From Lateolabrax maculatus (taxonomy: Eukaryota; Chordata; Actinopteri; Acropomatiformes; Lateolabracidae), in NCBI GenBank assembly GCA_031216445.1, contig CM062216.1, forward strand, positions 8,119,501 to 8,183,500: a stretch of 64,000 bases of DNA. The letters are read 5' to 3'. The number at the start of each line of letters is the position of its first letter. The first letter of the stretch is position 1. The notes below the pieces were generated by a model. The model ran no database searches. It had not been told where the DNA came from and saw only the letters and a program-made list of their open reading frames with translations. Positions 47,372-59,500 of this stretch are shown here, piece by piece. A program made the translations under genes and the position numbers.

Positions 47372-48494
47372 TTTTATAAAGCTGTGTAGCTGTGAGGGGC
47401 CCACCCTGATCTATGATTATTTTGTAAAGTCTCATACATAAAATGTTAATAAGAAACTGTTAATATGTTTGCCATGTCACTGGAGTATGTGATCATGCAC
47501 TGCACACCTCAGAGGCAGTGACACAAGCAGGATTGTGAGAGTTATGTCTTTACTGGGACTGGGAGAAACAACGTTTAAAGTGGATTTCACTGTCGAGGCA
47601 GCCGGTCGTTTCCTGCGACATGACCCGGCACTTCTGCTGTCTTCACCCTCACACTGCTTTTCAGAGACAGCTGCACTTACCTATTTTTATTTTTTTTTTA
47701 CTTGATAGATGATCCATGTAACAAGACCTTTTATTTCCATTTGAACCTATTGACAGGATGGAGATGATGTCACATCTGATCACTGCTCCCCCTGGTGGTG
47801 TTTGTTGACAGAACTCTCACTGTTATACTGCCTCACTTGTGGCTTTAAACATTTCCTGTACATGTGTTTATGTAAGTCACATTAATGCATTGTGTTTACT
47901 CTCCTGCTGAATGGTGTGTTAGTGTTTTCACAGCACAATATTTTGTGTCAGTCAGACCCCGCAGAGACTTGCTTGCAGCCCATTATTGGACTCCACCATG
48001 CTCATAGTGGCAGGTTCACATTCGGACATCTCCTCCAATCTATCCGCACACCTTAACCTCTCCACAAAGGCGGGGAGAAGCTTTTCACTGAGATACACAA
48101 TCACAGCTTGATGTCAGCATGCTGTTTCTGATCGATACAAAGATCTCATACTGAGCTGCACTGAGCTCTTCAGCTCCGCCGCTTGCTCTACCAGAGTGCT
48201 CCACTAGATGGTATGGCATAGCCAAGAGTGAAACAGTAGCTGCTAGAAGAGAGGAGGAAGATTGTCTTTGTGTGCATGTGTGTGTGTGTGTGTATGTGTG
48301 TGTGTGCTTTTGTATGTCTTAGGGTTTCATCAGATTAAGCAGCTCTTCATTCAGGAGACGGAGAGTAAACATTTGCTTTTGTCAATCCTCCCCTGTGGTC
48401 GCTCTCATTGTCGCAGCTTGGGGGTGAATTTGGTTCAAAGTCAACTGTGGCGCACATGTGGTTGTGGGTGTGTTAGCAATTTTGTATTGTGTTT

Positions 48495-48531
<37 letters not shown>

Positions 48532-49979
48532 CCTGTCAGTGTAGATTTCCACCCATTAACACCCGTCAGTTCCCTCTGTACCCCTTGTGTTTGCCGACAC
48601 CGGCCGTACTGAGGCTCCGCTTCTGAAACCTGCTCTGACAGTGATTGTCAGGTACGAGGAACATGTGGTTCAAAGCACAGCAGCAGGATAACAAGACCTG
48701 ACAGGGCCTTGACCGGTTAACTGCATAAAAATAATTGGGAATGTCGCACTTGGTTCCTGGGATTAGTCAAGCTGTGTTGCAATAGCAAAGCAGGGAGATC
48801 AATCAATGCTGCTTGTTTATTCACTTGCAAGGCAGTTCTATCAGTTGTATTCAGGCAGCCTGCAGGTATGACTGCATCACGTTCGGGACATTAGTTCGGC
48901 CCTGACACAACACTCAGCTGTCCCTACGTGACGGCGGGTATCATCAGGGCAGGCGGGGCTGAGACAGAAATGCTTGAAGTGATTGCCCCCCATTCCCAGC
49001 TCGAATGGTGTATAAACAAACGCCGTTTGTAAACTGAAATTGGTTCAGCGCCTTCAGTTTTCCTTAAGAGCTGACCTGCTGTTGGCTTTTTAGCATGGGG
49101 TAATGTGTTAAATAACCATCCGTGTTTAGTTTATCCAGTAATAACAGGGTGTGCTTGCAAAGTCCCCCCCCCCCCCGCCCCGAAAAAAAAGTCTGACAGC
49201 AGCTTAAATTGGCTTCAGAAAAACTTTTTTATAGAAGAGCTGAGACACAGTTCTGGCATTGAAAATAGTCTCTCTCTCACAGTAGTATTCAGTGTGTTCC
49301 AGACAGGAAGTTGGAGGTCTTCAAGGTTGCCATTTTGCTCAAAATCTTAAACCGAGTTCAAGACTGGGTTGTTCATTCTATTCAGTGTTCATGTTCACAG
49401 TCAGAGTCAGAGATAATGATGATGACAATGAGTACTTGTACCAGTGCTTCTCATGACCTACTTAAGGTCATTCACTCTAATGGATCCGACCGTTGGAGAG
49501 ACTATATTCCCAGGCTTTTCGCAGAGAAAAAAAAAAGGAATAATTCAACAGATGCTACAGATAAAGTGGTTGATGTAGTTTTGAGGCAGCATCATTGATC
49601 ATCAGTATCATTATACAGCACAATGTGCATTGTGCAGTTTATCAAGTAGAAACCTTTCTTTACTTTAAGCTGCACTAATCAATGTTTATTTTTATAACAA
49701 TGGATCGGATGCATGGATAATTTGAAAGGTATCCCTCGTAGTGAAAAAATGATCACCTGCAGCTTCGCACAGCTCTACGGAGCGTTTTATCATCTTTCAG
49801 CTCTGCTGTTTTGGTTTACTTTCACTACTCTCATCAGCATCGCTCCCAGCCACAGCAGGCAGCTGTTTTCAACAAAAAAAGCTGTTAAATCCACTGTGCC
49901 CTACCTGCCCAGCACCAAACAGAAGAAGTTGGCAACTAGCTGGTAAACAACAACAACAAAACTTTTAGCAGCTAAAGAG
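47372..49979. other. Unique sequence with TG and C tracts, no gene seen
   Basis: TG-rich tracts at 48269-48306 (interrupted) and 48499-48529 (perfect), and (C)13 at 49164-49176 followed by GCCCC and an A run. Frames crossing these tracts are repeat translations. Confidence 0.5.
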
Positions 49980-50302
49980 CAGTGGTGGGTGGTATACTGA
50001 TTTCATCACCATTATTACACGATGTCACATTTTGCCACCACATGGATTTTGCAAAACTGTCATTACCATCATAAATGTTTTAGCACATTAGAAATAATTT
50101 GCTATACTGTGGTTGCAATGACATGCAGGTAGATGGCTATGCTTGTACTCACTGAACTGGAGTTACATCCAGTAACTACTATTTTCTTTACGCTGAATCT
50201 GGTAATATGAAGACATGGAAGGTATGTGCAGAACACTTCAATTTCCCTGTTGTTGGCTGCAACAATTATTTAAATCTTAGGTCTTATCATCCAGCCCTAC
50301 TG
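49980..50302. mobile_element. hAT-like MITE, 323 bp
   Basis: It starts CAGTGGTGGGTGGTATAC and ends so that the reverse complement reads CAGTAGGGCTGGATGATAAG. This is an imperfect inverted repeat of the CAG..GGGNTGG type usual for teleost hAT elements. Internal 'gaactggagttacatccag' then 'taactac' recurs at about 61190 in the larger relic, linking the two. No clean 8-bp target duplication is seen and there is no transposase frame. Confidence 0.6.
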
Positions 50303-52739
50303 AAGAGACAGACATTTTTCTTTTTAATGACTCTAAATTAGTGATAATTTTGTTCTCTATCTGCTGAATGTCTAAATAAGTAAATGCTTTCTAACATGTT
50401 TGCTATATCAACTTCTATGGTGTTGATTTGTCAGTCGGATGCTCACAGCTTGTTGTGCTGTCCCCAAGAGGCCCACCCCAAAAAAAAACTTAAATAATAC
50501 TGTTTCACTGCATGTAAAATCCATTTTCCACAATATTCAGTGGAATGTTAATTTGTAGCATTTTATTTTTGAGCAGATGTTACTTAAACTTGCCACAAGT
50601 ACTTTACATTTTTGCAGTGATATTCAGAAGTTCTGACTAAGAAATATATCTGCACCCAAACAGAGCTGTCATGATTTTATAAGTACTGAAGTCATGAGTT
50701 TCCCCAAAACAACCCAATCCCCATAAGAAACCGAAATGAAGGCCTCATTTTTTAATAATTATTTAGATTACTTATTAAGATGTACTTTCTGTAAATTTTA
50801 TGAAACATGAAGGTTTAAATGTTTTTTCAAATTCATCTCTACACTGCCACGGATATAATTCTTGGGGAGAAAGGCAAAAACTTGCACATATTTATTAATT
50901 TATTCTTTGGACTAAACATAGTAAAATTGAAACACATTCGGTCTAAAGATACTGAACTCAGCTCATAAAATACCCACCATGAGTAAAATTTTAAATGTAG
51001 AATGTAATATCCACCCTGGGAGCTTAAACCAAAAATACATGACCTCAGTGTCCTCAATAGTAACTACAGCATTAATTGCCAAATATCAGAATGAGCCTCC
51101 ATCAACTACACACTGAAATGCTTCTTGTTTTTAAGGTATACATTTGCCACATGTCTAATCAGACGCACATTAAGTGGCGCACTTTCTTTAAATTGCAGGC
51201 ACATAGCCATCACAGTATCCAACAACTGAATCTTACTTTGTATACCACCTCCACTTTGGTTAACCCTAGTTTTGCTAATCCTCTTCTCATCCTCTTTGTG
51301 TATTTGGAGAAGATCCACATGCCATGTGCTTCAAAGCTTCCTGTAGGAGTGCTGTGGGAGTTTGAGGTGATGTGGTCACTGCTGCGGGAGATTCAGTCCT
51401 GGTAACAGTCGGAGCGAGAACTGCACTCACGTTCGTAGATTTGACGTTCAATTAAATTCGGCATCAGACTGGCGAGGTTTTCTGCAGTACTTCCAGGACA
51501 AGCTGAAGGTTTCTTCTACGTTTTTGGACAGCTGTTTGTGTTAAGAGAACATTAAACAATGATGCATTGGAGAAGTGTGGCTTCTCTTGGGGCTATTGTA
51601 GAAAAACATGTTTAAGCACCAAATTTAAGTGTTGAAAGCTACGTTCTGTAAATGTTAATTGAAATTAAAAAAAAGCAAGCCAACTGAACTAGTTTACCTA
51701 CAGAAAAGAAAGACAATGTTTCTCACATTAAGAAGAAAAACTACAGTAGCGGACTACTGGACAGTGGTTTAAAGAATATTCATGACATTCACAAGGACTT
51801 CCGCTCTACACCTTAGCAGCTTGAGTTACGTTACCTTAACATACCAACAGAATGAGCTCTGTTCGCAGATTCAAAAACTGGAAATTTTACTGAGAGCCCA
51901 ACAATTATTCTTCATGCTCCACGTTAGTCATTTGAACTCCACTATGGCCTAGCTAAATTCCCACTCCTGGTTTGAAAATGATGATGAACACAGTGATTTT
52001 GATTGTTTCATCAAAGTCAGACTTGCCACCCTGAACTGCAAAAAGACAACAAGCTTTTAATTGAATAATAGTAATCAAAACAATAGAGTGGTGGTGTTCT
52101 AGAAAAACCCAACTTTGATCCACTCTATCACTCTAGCCACACAATAACCAAGAGTTTAATTTTCTCCTTTGACTTGAATTGACTGAATTAATGTTAAACG
52201 GATACAGCGAAACAGGCCATGCCCAGCTGAAAATTAGATGTCAGAATATTGTTTGGTATCAATAGGGAAATTCAGGTATCATGTTGGACTGGTATTGAAA
52301 AAATATAGATCATACTCAACCTACCTTTTAGCATTCAAAAACAGTGTGGTATAATGTGGAATAAGGCAACAAAATATTAGACAAAATAATATAACTATCA
52401 GTCTACTGTCGAACACTGTAATCTGTATCAAATCTGTACAGTGTTAATACTAAACGTGCACTGTTTCATGCAAGGTTTTGGAAGTGGGGCGGGGAAAAAC
52501 CTGTCTTTACACCTTAAACCAGAAGTTTTCAAACTGTGAGGCAGAGGAAGAGAAGTGAGGCAAAGATACTATACGAAGTTAGTAATTGTCTGCAGCGGCT
52601 GTGACACACAGCTCATGTAGGCAATTAAAGTATTTTAAAACGCTCAATACCCTATTGCAGCAATTTGCTTTGAAATGTGCTCCTTCTCTGTCATGCGTCA
52701 TTCAGATCTGAACACGCAGACATGATACACATATTTTTA
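50303..52739. other. Unique AT-rich sequence, no gene seen
   Basis: The 109-codon plus frame at 51076-51405 and the overlapping minus frame have no recognisable domain. No simple repeat of note. Confidence 0.5.
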
Positions 52740-52912
52740 GATTCAGTGTGACTTACACAAGAAAGGACATCTCCAGTGTTCATTGTGAATAAACGTCCAT
52801 AAATTTGCTTGAAAATCATAGAAGGAAAAAAAGTGCTCCCCTGTAGCTCCAGAACTTGCTTTAAGTTTTCCTCAGCATCAAAGTAATCCAGTGATAGTAG
52901 TCCATACATCCA
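52740..52912. repeat. Interspersed repeat family C, copy 2
   Basis: It begins 'attcagtgtgacttacac', contains 'aataaacgtccataaat' and ends 'aaagtaatccagtgatagta' then 'gtccatacatcc'. It shares both ends with the copy at 19584-19682 and the first half with 60604-60682. Confidence 0.6.
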
Positions 52913-53887
52913 TTATACAAACAGGTAATGCTAAAAAAAACAAACATTGTACTGTACTTCCTGTTTATATCCCCACAGCCCCCAAATTATGGGAACTGTT
53001 TCAAAAATCAGAGCGTGGGTGTTGGGGGATGCAGTGGCCTCAATTTTCGTTTGCCCACAATGTCAATCCCTGCCTCAAACAGATTGATCTTAAGAAAACA
53101 TGCTGTCAACAAAGGATGTACAGTAAACCAAGAATATGCATAAAAATGCATCCCCCATCAGGTGATATTGATTGTGTACTGGGGAGCAGCTGTGTAAAAA
53201 ATTTAGTTTGGCCTTTGCACGCTGTGGGAACCAGAGCCAACTTTGTTTTCGTCTCAAACTATCCGTTTTCCTGTGTAAACACAATTTGTTTCTGTTAGTC
53301 TGCCATCTCAAAAATGACCATTCTGACCCCTGGTTTTGAATAAGATAAAGGTCGGCACTTCTGTGCATTGTGTAAGTATATTGCAATGCAGTGTGAAAGC
53401 TTAAGAAGCTCTTCTTGTTCATGCCTGGAAGAGGTTAAGAGCTGCTGGGGCGAAGCTCACTCTCCGTAAGCATTGTGCTTGATGAGGTTGAGTGATAGCC
53501 AGACATTTGGAGGTATGGACCTTTTTAAATACACTGCAAAGTCAGCTTCTTTCAAAATATCTATTCACACAAAGTAATTTCATTTTCAGTAGTTTGAATT
53601 GGTTCTGCAGGAACTCATTAGTAAGAGGGCTTTATTGTTAAAAGAGGAGAAGAGAAAAGATGATCCCTGCGGTGATCTGCAAAAGACATGATGTGACACT
53701 TTCTCAAAGATGTTCTCTATCCTGTCCTAGATTTTAATAATTGTTCAAGTTCAATTCCAACGGTCAGCTCATATTTGTTGTTGTTGACAACAGAGTACCT
53801 CACTTTTATTGCATTGGCAAGTGTTATTTTTTGGTCATAGTTCTGAGAAATGTGTTTTTCCTGTTTGTTTGCTTTCTTGTTGTATAG
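52913..53887. other. Unique sequence, no gene seen
   Basis: Open frames on both strands around 52900-53420 have no recognisable motif. 53845-53887 forms the pyrimidine tract of the exon candidate that follows. Confidence 0.45.
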
Positions 53888-53952
53888 ATTACTTATCTTG
53901 TGTTACCCTGAAAGATCTGCGGCTGTGTTGGCAGCGGCTAATGGGGATCCAG
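53888..53952 (+). other. Candidate 65-nt exon
   Basis: It is preceded by a long T-rich tract, 'tgtttttcctgtttgtttgc' then 'tttcttgttgtatag', without an AG for about 40 nt, and followed by CCAG|GTAAAC. The enclosed segment has higher GC than its flanks. It is open in two of three frames: one reads LLILCYPERSAAVLAAANGD, the other YLSCVTLKDLRLCWQRLMGI. I do not recognise either. A 65-nt length is not a multiple of three, so inclusion would shift a frame. It may be a real, alternative or pseudo-exon. Confidence 0.3.
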
Positions 53953-54196
53953 GTAAACATGAAAAAAATAAAATGTTACTCTGCACTGCGTTGGAAGAAA
54001 TCTCTCATCTTTATAACACTGGCTGCTCATGTATTGCAGACTATCTGGTAGATGTGTCACTCCTACAAGGGCCTTTGAAATTTGTGGATTCATAAAATCG
54101 CCTTCATTGCTGTCTATTCTTTTCTCAAGACTCAAGATAACCAAAGATAAATGGAGGACTTTAATGTGCTCCTTTGCTCCTTTTCCCTTTCGCCAT

Positions 54197-54227
54197 AACG
54201 GTCTGAGGGCAAACCCCTCAGACCGTT
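54197..54227. repeat. Perfect 13-bp inverted repeat, 5-nt loop
   Basis: AACGGTCTGAGGG (54197-54209) and CCCTCAGACCGTT (54215-54227) are exact complements around CAAAC. Pairing stops on both sides, so the stem is too short for a typical microRNA precursor. It is the longest perfect hairpin I noticed outside simple repeats. Confidence 0.85.
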
Positions 54228-54504
54228 CAACATAGGCTGAAAAGCCTTTAGCTGTGTTTCATCCTGCTGCCTGTAAAAACACCTTTTCACATTACGACGA
54301 CTCAAATGCTTCAGATGTGAAAAAAATAAAACAAGCAAGGTAAATGAAAGTGGTGAAAAAGAAGGAATTGATATCTCAGGCTCATAATACAGAAGGTAAT
54401 AGAACATCAGCTGCGCAGCCTACAGTAGGTATAAATGATTCTTGCTTTAACTGGTTGGACAATTTAGAGCTGTGAACATTGCTTCAACACTACTTAATAA
54501 AATG

Positions 54505-54810
54505 TGCTGGACATATTTCATGTCCCCATCAGTGAACTGTGATAACTTGAGTGATCCCCTAACATATAGCGCCATCATCAGGTGAAATATTAAATACCAG
54601 TAAAATTATTGACATTCCCATCAGCCTCAGCTGTACTTTGTGTTTAGCGCGATTTAGCAAATGCTCGTTAAAACGGCACTTAACTAAAATGGCAAACATT
54701 TTAAACAGAATACCTGATAAGCATCATCACTCGCCATATGGAGGCACCACTATGCCTCAATATGGTCTCACAGAGCTGCTAGCATGGCTGTGCACTCTTG
54801 GTCTTGTTTA
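54505..54810 (+). repeat. Interspersed repeat family A, copy 4
   Basis: It contains 'tgataacttgagtgatcccc', 'catatagcgccatcatcagg', 'ggcacttaactaaaatggc', 'aatacctgataagcatca' and 'gctagcatggctgtgcactc'. It aligns end to end by eye with the copy at 44470-44780. Confidence 0.7.
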
Positions 54811-56077
54811 TTAAACTGGTAACAAGCAGACTGTACACAGAAAATTACTTCTTGAATAAATTGTTAAAAGAATTCTTAAATTGTTTTCAGTTCTTGAAAC
54901 CTTTCCCAGTAAATCAGTGTATGTGACTGACTAACATATCCACTATTTCACAGCTTCCAGCAATTTTCCATTGGACCGTTTTATGAATTTCAAAGTAAAC
55001 TTCAAATGTTACTTTAGTCGGTGTATTTTACTTGCGTCAGGTGGGACTTTGGTTACATCAGCTTTGTGCCAGAGGCTAATGACAAAGTAAAGAGCAATTT
55101 TAGCCCTGTCTGTGTCTCAATTATTGTTTATTGTGTTCTCTTCCTCTGATAAGATCCAACACTGAGTGATGAAATGATTTCAGATTCAGATTTCATTTTT
55201 ATGAGAAATCCATTTGTTCTGCCAGCAAAATTTGTCTGAGCATGAGTGATCTGCTGGTACGTTACAGTGTGCAGAACAATCAAATCACCTTAATAAGATT
55301 AATCATTCCAATAATTATGGCTTTGTCTGTGTTCTTCCAGAAACTGATGAAATACCCTCCTGCCCCCCTAAACCCTCCCTCATCTGCCGGGATCAAAGCA
55401 GCTAGCACCAAATGAAGCGCTGTGTCGAATCATTTGGTAGCATTTGACTGCATCTGGCTGCATCTGGCTGCTTTTTAAAAACACTTTGCACTGCTGTTAT
55501 GGTTCTCTGAGGGTGAAAAAAAGAGGAAGGAAGGAAGGAAATGCAGTATCCAGTCATGTGTGTTTAGGCATCATGGAGAGTCTGTTGGTTTACTGGGTGC
55601 AGATTTGTCCTGAAGTCTGGTGCGGGTCCAGCGGAGCATCTCTACAGATACCTTTAACTGGGGTAGCTGGGAGGATATACAACCAGCCATGGTGGATGCT
55701 GATTTTGAAATGATTCTAGCAGCAGGGGTTGGGCTGAGCTGTTTCAGTTTTATTATTAAAATGCACACAAGGACACTAGAACATGCACATACACACACCT
55801 ATATACACAAACACATGCTTTCTTTCTCTTTTCTCACACACTAACATGTACACATATAAACACAAACAAACAGGTATCACACTGTTCTCCAACTCGGCCA
55901 CTGTGCAGAGAAATCAATAAATTGTCTCTAAAATAAACTTCCAGGCCATTGTTCCCTGTTCCCTGTGGTGTTTAAAAAAACAAAGGTTAGAAACCATGAA
56001 GATTCTTTGCCTTGGCAGAGTAAAAGTAAAGAAGCCAATATTTTGACCCACAGCGTGTTGGATATGTCCTCACATAT

Positions 56078-56079
<2 letters not shown>
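54811..56079. other. Unique sequence with simple repeats, no gene seen
   Basis: (AAGG)n at 55523-55540 and an imperfect CA/CACAAA-rich tract at 55765-55872. Open frames at 55444-55844 overlap on both strands and have no motif. Confidence 0.5.

Positions 56080-56128
<49 letters not shown>
56080..56128. repeat. (TA)24 microsatellite
   Basis: A perfect alternating TA tract, able to extrude as a cruciform. It lies about 80 bp left of the Harbinger-type MITE. Confidence 0.98.
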
Positions 56129-56131
<3 letters not shown>

Positions 56132-56211
56132 TTTAGGAGCAGGAAACCAAACCAGCAGACACCAATTACTTCTGGATAAGTGTGTCGCAATGGCCGCTAC
56201 TCTGACTGTTA

Positions 56212-56505
56212 GGCTGCATTCAGACCAAATCAGGCGCTGCTTGTGTGGCGGTTTGGGAGTGTCAGTACGTGGCCCATTTGTGTGACGTGATTAACTTCTT
56301 TGTACTCCCTCATGGAAAGGGTTGTTCAGTCTGATCACCGGCTTACTTGATTAGAGACCGCAGAGTGACGTCGGGTTGGGTTTCTTCAAAAGTTGATTTA
56401 AAAAAATTAAAAAAATGTAAGCATCCCCCTGTGGTCTCCTCCACAAGAGCACTATCGGGGGAATGCCTCTTTTGCCGCAATGCCTGATTTAGTCTGAATG
56501 CAGCC
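56212..56505. mobile_element. PIF/Harbinger-type MITE, 294 bp
   Basis: The left end GGCTGCATTCAGACC (from 56212) and the right end, reverse complement GGCTGCATTCAGACT (to 56505), form a 24-bp terminal inverted repeat with a single mismatch that continues into AAATCAGGC. TTA flanks both sides (56209-56211 and 56506-56508). A three-base TTA/TAA target duplication with GG-starting inverted repeats is the pattern of PIF/Harbinger elements. There is no coding frame inside, so it is non-autonomous. It is the best preserved small transposon here. Confidence 0.85.
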
Positions 56506-56508
56506 TTA

Positions 56509-59500
56509 TTTACAGTTGCAGTTTATGTGAGGAATACATTTAGACCACACAGGAGGGAGTTTGTACATAATATATACTTTGCATGCTGGGTGGCGTGTGT
56601 GTGTTTGAGGAGGAGTCAGAAACAGTTCACACAGAGTGCTGTGTAAAAACCCAGTTCCTCATGGACCACTAGTGGTTCAGTTCCTGCTCAGCCGCTTCCA
56701 AAAGCCATCAACTCTCTAATGAAGTGATGCACTTTGGGATTGCAGCCATTCAATACATACCCCCGCAGTGACCTGATATGAGTTTTCCTCTCCCTCCTGT
56801 CCTCCCACTCTTTGATTTCCAAACTTAACTCTATATCCCACTCTTTCTCCATCCATGCCGAGGTGTCGGGAGCTCTGCCAATTGCTTGCATTTTCTCTAG
56901 TAGATTAAGAGAGCCACAGGGGACAGCCCTGAATGAGGGAAGAGGAGCACGAGAAGGAGAACAAATGCATCTAATACTTCAGCCATTGCCATCCTGTCTC
57001 TCAAGAGGGGTGCGAGTTGGCGTTTGAACTAAATGGTATGATTAGATTGGTCCTGTGTTCCAACAGTAGCCCTTCCCACCCGTGCCCCGAGGGTTCAGGC
57101 ATTTTCCACTTCCACTAAAAGCATCACAGTTCTGCCTTTGGGTGACAACATGCCATTTGAGTGAAGTTGTTTGGTAAAGTGTGGCTTGTAGTGGAACCCC
57201 CGCAGAGAGGGTGATGATCGAGGCTGATGGGGAGTGGAGGAATAGCAGCGAGCGATTTTGCCCTGTGGCGCTGCATGTTACACTTACGACATCATTTGAA
57301 TGGATAGATGAGGAGCCCCAGGAATAGAAATGTGTCCAAGTTTGTTGATGCTTGTAGGGTACATATATTTGTAGAGGCTATTGAAGGTTACATATATAAT
57401 ATACGCATAATCTTAACACTGTTTGTTAAATATAACAAAGTTGCAAATATTTATCTATGTTAATTCATCATCCATTTACTGTTTGCTTAGACTGCTGGCC
57501 CTGCCACTCAGAACAGGATACAAGCAAAGTAGCTTAGAAATACCTACCTGAAGCCACATCTTTCTCCTCCTCCATTTATTCATTAACAAGCTTCTGATTC
57601 CTGAAAGGAAAATTTGGAGGAACTGGGTGTCCGTCTACTATGTGTCAACACTAGTGCTGGGTTATTGAATGAAATCTTTTGATGCTTGTTTAGACGCAAC
57701 ACCATTCCATGGCCTACAGCAAAACTTTAACTTTTCAGAACATTACTTTGAGAAATATGATTTTTTTTTCCTCATTTATCAAAGTTCTGGAATATTAAAT
57801 GTTGTCTAAGCACAACTTTGTATAATACTTCTGATCTAAATCAGAAACTGTCTGTCAAATAATAATTTAACAAGATTACAAATCATGCCTTACCTAAAGT
57901 AAAAATAAATGTAAAATAATGAACATTTAATATGTACATGGCAAAAACAAATTTAGGTGATTTTTATTATTTTTTGCAAACAACAAAATTTTAGTTAATT
58001 TTCTAACTCAAACAACACAATACGAATCATAAACAAAATGTGATAATAAATTGTATTGATAAGTATAATTGGAACTGGAATCACACTGTCACATTTGGTA
58101 TTCAGTTTAATCCAGCAGTGGTCCTAGTCTGTAAACCAGTTCTGAAAGTACAAATGTTAACTTTTTCTTGTATTCCAAGTTAACCCAGGTAGGTGTTCTG
58201 GCAGCAGAGGCAAAGCAATCACACTGAGGGTTTAGAAGGAAGTGCTGCCCCTGGGCAAAGCACCTGTTCTGCAGTTTCTGCCAACATTTTCTTGTATGTG
58301 TGTATGTGTGTGTGTGTGTATGTGTGATGATGTACAATGTGTTCACAACCCGATATATGAATATATTCATCCATCCATACCTTTCTTGCGCCTCCTGTTG
58401 ACTGGCTTGTCAGGAGATTTCAGTGATGAGGAGCAGACATGACTTTTTTTATCCACCGGATGTAATTCCCAAGCTGGCATATGAGTTGTTATTGTTGTTT
58501 CAGGCTTGTTGGTACATTGCACTCAAGGTGATATTCTAATCTGCACGGATGTGTAAAGCAGCATGGGATAAGTGCACTGTGTTCCACATCCTGGGGCATG
58601 TGTCCCGGTTATATGAGTGTAATATTCACTTATTTGTCCTGCCTCTGTGAAGGTGAGGGAGTATGTGCAATAACATTTTAGAGTACCTCAGGTTATAGTC
58701 AAGAGTATCTCTGCAAAAAGACCATTTTACACTTTTATTGGTTTCCTTTGTCTTGTTCAACAGAATGTGCAGTAAATCTAATATGACAAGTACTAATCTT
58801 GTTGTATTTGTGCAGGCTCATTGTGTTGATATTCATTCTCCAAACATACACATGTTCACCCATACGGCACTTTTTAATTAGTTCCATTGGTTTGTTCATT
58901 AACGTGAGTGGGATTAACATTTGTGCAAACATACCATTCAGTCCCTAAGATTCTTGCTATATCCACATAGAGCAACATAAAGTGTTTGATTTGCTTGTAG
59001 AGTTTGATATTTGAAAGACCATAGAATTTACATTCGGCTACAACTGGACCTTACAGTTACAGCACATAACTCTGTCTAAAATTATACATTTTTTATACGT
59101 TTTCACTCTGGATAGAGCTAGGCTAGATGTTTTCCCTTGTATCACAATTGTACTATATAACTGTAATATTTAGGACACCTTTTTGCTCTGTTTAAACTTT
59201 GCAATCCAGAATCCAGCTGTGGCTACCAGCTGTGTATTTGTGGTACTGTTAGTGAAAGGCGATATTTAGCATCATCAAAATGTGTGAAATGAATTGTTGT
59301 TTATTCCTGTATTTTTCATTGACAATATGCTAAAAAAAAAAAAGTTTTCTTTAGCTTTCTGGCAGTGTGAAATAGTAGAATGTTGAGAACAATGCCTCAT
59401 TCAAAGACAATTTTTGAAGCTGACTTCACCACAATGTTGTGTTTGCATAATCCATCAATCTGATGCAATGTTTTATCACTTAAAAGCCTCTGAATCACTC

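Noticed and set aside
47672..47692. Minus-strand 'aaaatag|gtaagtgc'
   Set aside because: The donor is good, but the preceding minus-strand sequence is A-rich, not pyrimidine-rich, so there is no acceptor and no recursive site.
55341..55415. Open segment after 'gttcttccag' reading KLMKYPPAPLNPPSSAGIK, ending in a stop
   Set aside because: The acceptor is good, but there is no donor and no nearby polyadenylation signal to support a terminal exon, and the product is not recognised.
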